Positions 6,631-11,512 of a DNA stretch of 11,512 nt are shown here, piece by piece. This DNA is from Streptosporangiaceae bacterium (GTDB lineage: Bacteria; Actinomycetota; Actinomycetes; Streptosporangiales; Streptosporangiaceae), in the NCBI GenBank assembly GCA_030040415.1, contig JASHTT010000247.1, positions 1 to 11,512 of the forward strand. The letters run 5' to 3'. The notes beneath the pieces were generated by a model. The model saw only the letters and a program-made list of their open reading frames with translations, did not search any database and had not been told where the DNA came from. Each line of letters begins with the position of its first letter. The stretch's first letter is position 1. A program made the translations under genes and the position numbers.

Positions 6631-7403
6631 GCCCTGCCGCCGACCGGCCGCACCGGCTCGGCCAGGCCGCGGGCGGCCAGCCAGTCGAGGCTGTCTTGCA
6701 CGGCGGTCAGCATGTCGGTCGCGCAGCGGTCAAGCTCCACCACGTGCCACTCGGCTGCCGGGGCCGCCGCCAGGATGTCCGCTACCGGCATCCGGCCAGC
6801 ACCCACCGCGGTCATCGGCTCCTGCTTGCTGATCGGCCCGTCCTTGACGTGCAGGTAGCGGACACGGTCGCCGAGCCGGCCGAGCAGCGCTGGCACATCC
6901 TGGCCGCCGACAGCTGCCCAGTACGTATCGACCTCCAGCAGCACCTCGTCGTCGAGTGCCCCGGCCAGCACCTCGAGCGCAGGCCGGCCGGTCACGGTCT
7001 GCGACAGCTCGAAGTCGTGGTTGTGGTAGCCGAACCGGAAGCCCTCGTCCGCGACGCGCGCAGCCGTCTCGTTCAGCTCCTTCGCCACGGCCGCGACTCC
7101 CGCGGCGTCGGCGAAGGAGGCGGGCGGCAGGTAAGGGACGATGATCGTGTCGGTGCCGAGTGTCCGGGCGGCCGCGACGATCTCCGCGGCCTGCTCGCCG
7201 GTCGGGTTCGCGTGGACGGCGCACACCGACAGGCCGGCGGCGTCCAGGTCGGCGCGCAAGCCCGCCGGATCGGCCAGCACGTTGAAGGCCTCAACGGCGC
7301 CGTATCCCGCTGCGGCGATGCGCCGCAGCACCCCGCCGCGGTCGGCGGGAAGCAGCTCGCGGACTGAGTACAGCTGCACGGCTGGGGGATTTCTCGTCGG
7401 CAC
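6627..7403 (-). CDS. Sugar phosphate isomerase/epimerase-like TIM barrel, YHNHD type
   Basis: This 258-aa protein, of normal family length, is the first gene of the sugar operon. It begins PAVQLYSVRELL (7-18), the usual first strand of this subtype, and has GAVEAFNV near strand 2. The metal and substrate site is visible as YHNHDFE (126-132), D159 in LEVDTYW, H185 in LHVKDG and E224 in VELD. His127 stands where other barrels, including the second one in this operon, have a metal-binding Glu; the YHNH form recurs in inosose-dehydratase-like and related proteins, so a dehydratase, hydratase or lyase role is more likely than plain epimerisation. The start is GTG at 7403, chosen because AGGAGG (7417-7412) stands 8 bases upstream. 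It is the gene nearest the divergent LacI-type regulator. Confidence 0.9.
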   Translation of the reverse strand: MPTRNPPAVQLYSVRELLPADRGGVLRRIAAAGYGAVEAFNVLADPAGLRADLDAAGLSVCAVHANPTGEQAAEIVAAARTLGTDTIIVPYLPPASFADAAGVAAVAKELNETAARVADEGFRFGYHNHDFELSQTVTGRPALEVLAGALDDEVLLEVDTYWAAVGGQDVPALLGRLGDRVRYLHVKDGPISKQEPMTAVGAGRMPVADILAAAPAAEWHVVELDRCATDMLTAVQDSLDWLAARGLAEPVRPVGGRA

Positions 7404-7432
7404 CTGGCAGGCCTCCTGACTTGCGGGCGATC

Positions 7433-7442
7433 TTTTCGAAAA
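7433..7442. promoter_or_regulatory. Palindrome TTTTCGAAAA, candidate operator at the sugar operon promoter
   Basis: A perfect 10-bp palindrome with a central CG lies 30 bp upstream of the first sugar gene, directly after the proposed -10 box on the minus strand. A core of the same motif, TTTCGAAA, recurs at 7572-7579 in front of the divergent regulator gene. LacI-family operators are palindromes centred on CG, so this is a plausible binding site; binding here would block transcription initiation. Confidence 0.45.
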
Positions 7443-7470
7443 AGTATCGAAGAATTAGAGCAAAAGGCAA
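7441..7470 (-). promoter_or_regulatory. Candidate promoter of the sugar operon
   Basis: On the minus strand TTGCCT (7470-7465) and TACTTT (7446-7441), separated by 18 bases, give a plausible -35/-10 pair. Initiation would fall near 7433-7436, within the TTTTCGAAAA palindrome, leaving a leader of about 30 bases with the AGGAGG ribosome-binding site. The surroundings are unusually A/T-rich for this genome. Confidence 0.4.
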
Positions 7471-7521
7471 GGCCAGGCAGACACGAATCAGCCGGTCAAC
7501 GGGACAGCCCGAAGTTGGGTG

Positions 7522-7531
7522 GTAACGTTTC
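7522..7531. promoter_or_regulatory. GTAACGTTTC, candidate LacI-family operator
   Basis: This differs at one position from GAAACGTTTC, the core common to many LacI-family operators. It lies in the gap between the divergent sugar operon and regulator genes, 57 bp upstream of the regulator start, where autoregulation or joint control would act. Confidence 0.4.
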
Positions 7532-7571
7532 AGGCGTTCGGGTTGCCGGGCAGCTGCGGTGACCAGGCCCA

Positions 7572-7579
7572 TTTCGAAA
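7572..7579. promoter_or_regulatory. TTTCGAAA palindrome overlapping the regulator's ribosome-binding site
   Basis: A perfect 8-bp palindrome repeats the core of TTTTCGAAAA (7433-7442). It overlaps the AAAGGAG ribosome-binding site of the LacI-type gene, so a protein bound here would block the regulator's own expression. It is short and could be chance, but its pairing with the site beside the opposite gene is suggestive. Confidence 0.35.
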
Positions 7580-7588
7580 GGAGTCACC

Positions 7589-8584
7589 GTGGCGACCCCG
7601 CACAGCGCTACCCTGGCCTCGATCGCAAGCGAGGCCGGGGTGTCCGTCTCGTCGGTGTCCAAGGTGCTCAATGGCCGGACCGACGTCGCCGCCGCCACCC
7701 GGGCGCGCGTCGCCCGCCTGCTGCGCGATCACGGCTATCAGGTCGCTTCGCAGATCGGCTTCGGTGTGGTCGACCTGCTGATCGGCAGCCTGCACAACCC
7801 GTGGGCCGAGGAACTGATTCGCGGTGCCGTCGAGGCGGCCGAAGAAGCCGACGTCAGCGTCATCGTCACGACGGTGACGTCGCCCGCTGACTTCGGCCGG
7901 TGGATCGACAGGGCGACCCGCCGCGGGACCGGCGGTGTCCTTTGCGTGCTGCACTTGCCCGGGTCGCAGGAGCTGCGGCGGCTGGCCGCAGCGCGCATCC
8001 CGCTGGTGCTGATCGACCCGCCGGAGGAGCCTGGATCTGGCGTCCGGTCGGTGGGCACCACCAACTGGCTCGGCGGCCTGCTGGCCACCCGGCACCTTAT
8101 CGACCTGGGACACCAGCGCATCGCTGTGATCGGGCAGGACAGGCTGTGGTCCGGTCTCGCGCGGCTGGCTGGATACCGCGCGGCGATGCTCGATGCTGGG
8201 CTCGGCGTGGACGATCGGCTGGTGCGGCATGCTCAGTTCAGGGCTGCTGGTGGCCGCGACCAGGCCAGGCAGCTGCTGGCGTTGCCGCAGCCCCCGACGG
8301 CGATCGTGTGCGGGAACGACGCGCAGGCATTCGGCGTGCTGCAAGCGCTGGCCGAGCAGGGCATGCGCGCGCCGGACGACCTGAGCGTTGTCGGCTTCGA
8401 CGACCTTCCGGTGGCGGCCTGGGCGACGCCTGCCCTGACGACGATCCGCCAGCCGCTGGCGGCCATGTCCGCCGCGGCGTTCCGAATGCTCCGCGCGAAT
8501 CCGGCGGGCATGCTCGAGCCGCACCACATCGAGCTGGCAACCACGCTGGTAGTACGCGACAGCACTGCGCCGCCGCGAAGCTGA
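7589..8584 (+). CDS. LacI-family transcriptional regulator of the sugar operon
   Basis: This 331-aa protein has the LacI-type HTH at 9-29 (LASIASEAGVSVSSVSKVLNG), followed by the helix ending RDHGYQV. The periplasmic-binding-protein-like sensor starts at about 58 with GVVDLLIGSLHNPWAEELIRG and includes HLIDLGHQRIAVIG (169-182), GYRAAMLDAG, TAIVCGNDAQAFGVLQAL and VVGFDDLPVA (267-276). The linker between them is short and lacks the usual hinge-helix motif with its ARxL core; an actinobacterial subclass with a similar linker exists. The start chosen is GTG at 7589, behind AAAGGAG (7577-7583) at 5 bases; a GTG at 7559 in the same frame has no such site. It is transcribed away from the sugar operon and probably represses it, released by a sugar or pathway intermediate. 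Its stop lies 4 bp from the convergent gene's stop. Confidence 0.93.
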   Translation: MATPHSATLASIASEAGVSVSSVSKVLNGRTDVAAATRARVARLLRDHGYQVASQIGFGVVDLLIGSLHNPWAEELIRGAVEAAEEADVSVIVTTVTSPADFGRWIDRATRRGTGGVLCVLHLPGSQELRRLAAARIPLVLIDPPEEPGSGVRSVGTTNWLGGLLATRHLIDLGHQRIAVIGQDRLWSGLARLAGYRAAMLDAGLGVDDRLVRHAQFRAAGGRDQARQLLALPQPPTAIVCGNDAQAFGVLQALAEQGMRAPDDLSVVGFDDLPVAAWATPALTTIRQPLAAMSAAAFRMLRANPAGMLEPHHIELATTLVVRDSTAPPRS

Positions 8585-8588
8585 CGGG

Positions 8589-9218
8589 CTACCGCCCGGC
8601 GGAGACCGGCGGATAGCCAGGGGACTCGGGGTACTGCGTGGTCGTGTCCGGGTACTGCCCGGCCGCGGGAAACTGGCCAGCCACCGTCGGGAAGCTCGTC
8701 TGCGCGTCGTAGAAGCCCGGATCGGGCGCCGCCGCGACGTCTCTGGCCGCCAGCATCGAGAACCGGCCGATTGCCACCGCGGCGAAGAGCAGGACGACGA
8801 GCCCGAGCCCGCCGAAGAACGCTACCGACTCCAGATAGGTCCACAGCGACGCTGATACGTTGCCGGTCGGCGGGAGCGGCGCCCCGATGCTGATCGACGT
8901 CTTCTTGAGCACCGTCGTGACGAACCCGTCGCCGAGCCCGAACCAGGCGCCAGCCAGCGCCCCGATGACCCCGCCAGTGATGCCTATCGCGCGGTTACGG
9001 GTCAGGACGACAAGTGCGCCGCCAATGAAGGCGGCTGCCCCGGGCACGACCGAGTAATAAAGCCTGCCGTGGGTGTATTCCCAAGCTTTATCGGGCGTGA
9101 AGCCAAAGTGCAGGTACGGCCCGACGAACGGGGCGAGTCCGCCCCACAGCCCGAGCACGATCAGCATCATGCCGCACACTCCGCCACGACTACGCGGAAT
9201 TCTGGCCTGATCATCCAT
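8589..9218 (-). CDS. Four-helix membrane protein of unknown function with QYP-rich tail
   Basis: This 209-aa protein matches no family I can assign a function to, though similar proteins are common in Actinobacteria. A short polar N-terminus is followed by membrane segments at about 13-33, 55-73, 77-97 and 128-152. Between the first and second lies the recognisable stretch PYLHFGFTPDKAWEYT (34-49), and between third and fourth a polar loop (100-127). The tail after 155 is soluble and Pro/Tyr/Gln-rich, with GQFP, GQYP, TQYP and PGYP repeats, probably cytoplasmic and disordered. The start is ATG at 9218, behind GGGAG (9232-9228); a longer frame reaching 9314 has no better start and extends into the region upstream of selA. 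It is a single gene, divergent from selA and convergent with the LacI-type regulator. No link with selenium is visible. Confidence 0.8.
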   Translation of the reverse strand: MDDQARIPRSRGGVCGMMLIVLGLWGGLAPFVGPYLHFGFTPDKAWEYTHGRLYYSVVPGAAAFIGGALVVLTRNRAIGITGGVIGALAGAWFGLGDGFVTTVLKKTSISIGAPLPPTGNVSASLWTYLESVAFFGGLGLVVLLFAAVAIGRFSMLAARDVAAAPDPGFYDAQTSFPTVAGQFPAAGQYPDTTTQYPESPGYPPVSAGR

Positions 9219-9357
9219 CGCCGCATACTCCCTACGAATCGGATGTTTAAAGACTTTCACATGGACTGCGATCGACGGCGGGTTCCTTCGGCAAAGTGCT
9301 GGTAAATCGGCCAAGAAGAGGGCTTCAGCTCATGCCTACCGGCACTGTCGTGCAGGT
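9219..9357. other. Divergent intergenic region between membrane protein gene and selA
   Basis: This 139-bp gap must contain the promoters of both flanking genes. It is somewhat richer in A/T around 9241-9260 (TTTAAAGACTTTC) and 9291-9310. I could not assign a convincing -35/-10 pair in either direction, and no riboswitch-like or strong palindromic structure was evident. The ribosome-binding site in front of selA is weak. Confidence 0.4.
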
Positions 9358-10701
<1,344 letters not shown>

Positions 10702-10706
10702 GGGCC

Positions 10707-11512
10707 ATGCACGTCGTCGCGACAGCCGGCCACGTGGACCACGGCAAGTCGGCGCTGATCCACGCGCTCACGGGCATGGAGCCGGACAGGTGGGCAGAAG
10801 AGATCCGCCGCGGGATGACGATCGACCTCGGTTTCGCCTGGATGAGGCTGCCGTCGGGTGACCCGATGGCCTTCGTGGACGTGCCCGGCCACGAGCGGTT
10901 CGTGCCCAACATGCTGGCCGGGGCCGGTCCGGTGGCCGCCGTGCTGTTCATCGTCGCCGCCGACGAGGGCTGGAAGCCGCAGTCGGCCGAGCACCTCGCC
11001 GTCATCGACGCACTCGGCATCCGAAGCGGGCTGCTGGCCGTGACCAAGAGCGACCTTGCCGACCCCGCAGCGGCGATGGCCCAGGCGACCGAGCAGATCG
11101 CCCGGACAAGCCTCGGAGCGGTGCCCGCCGTGGCCGTCAGCGTCGTTACCGGCGACGGGATGGCCAACCTGGTGTCCGAGCTGGACAAGCTCGCGCACAC
11201 GCTGGCCGAGCCCGATCCGGGCGGTCCGGTGCGCATCTGGATCGACCGGGCGTTCAGCATGGCTGGCAGCGGCACCGTCGTAACCGGGACGCTGCCTGCC
11301 GGGACCGTGCACCGCGGCGACGAGCTTGTCGTCACGCCGGCCATGAGACCGGTGCGGATCAGGGATCTGCAGCTGCTCGGCGAGCCAGCAAGCGAGGCGT
11401 CGGGGACAGCCAGGGTGGCGCTGAACCTGCGCGGGATCAGCAAGGACGCCGTGCACCGCGGCATGGCCCTCGTCCAGGCAGGCAGGTGGACGCTCACCGA
11501 CGTGATCGACGT
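10707..11512 (+). CDS. selB: Selenocysteine-specific elongation factor (3' end beyond window)
   Basis: The frame is open to the window edge; 268 complete codons are visible of a protein normally near 580-630 residues. SelB is a GTPase that carries Sec-tRNA(Sec) to UGA codons marked by a SECIS hairpin. GTPase motifs: G1 GHVDHGKS (8-15), G2 region RRGMTIDLGFAWM (34-46), G3 DVPGHE (58-63), G4 TKSD (113-116, the SelB form of NKxD) and a G5-like AVSVV (143-147). Domain 2 starts near PVRIWIDRAFSMAGSGTVV (174-192) and continues with HRGDELVV. The RGMTIDLGF motif separates SelB from EF-Tu. The ATG lies 5 bp after the selA stop, with a GGTGAGGG ribosome-binding site overlapping that stop, so the two genes form one operon. 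The mRNA-binding winged-helix domains at the C-terminus are outside the window. Confidence 0.96.
   Translation, partial: MHVVATAGHVDHGKSALIHALTGMEPDRWAEEIRRGMTIDLGFAWMRLPSGDPMAFVDVPGHERFVPNMLAGAGPVAAVLFIVAADEGWKPQSAEHLAVIDALGIRSGLLAVTKSDLADPAAAMAQATEQIARTSLGAVPAVAVSVVTGDGMANLVSELDKLAHTLAEPDPGGPVRIWIDRAFSMAGSGTVVTGTLPAGTVHRGDELVVTPAMRPVRIRDLQLLGEPASEASGTARVALNLRGISKDAVHRGMALVQAGRWTLTDVID

Noticed and set aside
7559..7588. Upstream GTG start for the LacI-type regulator
   Set aside because: It adds ten residues before the HTH that families lack, and has no ribosome-binding site, while GTG at 7589 has AAAGGAG at proper spacing.
9219..9314. N-terminal extension of the four-helix membrane protein to 9314
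   Set aside because: The added residues are polar and unlike a membrane protein start, and ATG at 9218 has a good GGGAG site upstream.

Overview
The window is high-GC DNA (roughly two thirds G+C by eye) with GTG as well as ATG starts, mostly TGA stops, ATGA-type gene overlaps and protein families typical of Actinobacteria (Actinomycetota). I cannot name the genus. The strongest anchors are a selenocysteine tRNA (selC, anticodon UCA) near the left end and selA plus the 5' part of selB at the right end. The organism therefore has most of the bacterial selenocysteine machinery in this one region. selD and any selenoprotein gene are outside the window or elsewhere; I saw none here.

Layout, left to right. 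(1) 1-447 (+): HxlR-family regulator, cut by the window edge. (2) 550-645 (+): tRNA-Sec with encoded CCA. (3) 3185 down to 708 (-): a tightly overlapping four-gene operon of a winged-helix regulator, a small two-helix PLDc_N-type membrane protein, an ABC ATPase and a six-helix ABC permease. All three junctions are ATGA overlaps, and the operon starts at a probable leaderless promoter lying inside nested inverted repeats. (4) 7403 down to 3271 (-): a four-gene sugar catabolic operon of sugar-isomerase-like TIM barrel, Gfo/Idh/MocA oxidoreductase, second Gfo/Idh/MocA oxidoreductase and second TIM barrel. (5) 7589-8584 (+): a divergent LacI-family regulator. The 185-bp gap between it and the sugar operon holds CG-centred palindromes suited to LacI-type operators. 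(6) 9218 down to 8589 (-): a four-helix membrane protein of unknown function whose stop is 4 bp from the lacI-type stop. (7) 9358-10701 (+) selA and 10707 to the window end (+) selB, separated by 5 bp.

How the parts work together. SelA converts seryl-tRNA(Sec) to selenocysteyl-tRNA(Sec), and SelB delivers it to recoded UGA codons; selC encodes the tRNA. The sugar operon has two NAD(P)-dependent sugar oxidoreductases and two metal-dependent TIM barrels. This matches the enzyme composition of oxidation, elimination, hydration and reduction routes for anhydrosugars and glycosides, of which the levoglucosan Lgd pathway is the described example. The substrate here is unknown, and no transporter or glycosidase lies in the window. 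The ABC operon looks like a self-regulated export or stress-response cassette.

No gene-free stretch exceeds 300 bp; the longest are 7404-7588 and 9219-9357. I saw no transposase, integrase, CRISPR array, rRNA or tRNA other than tRNA-Sec.
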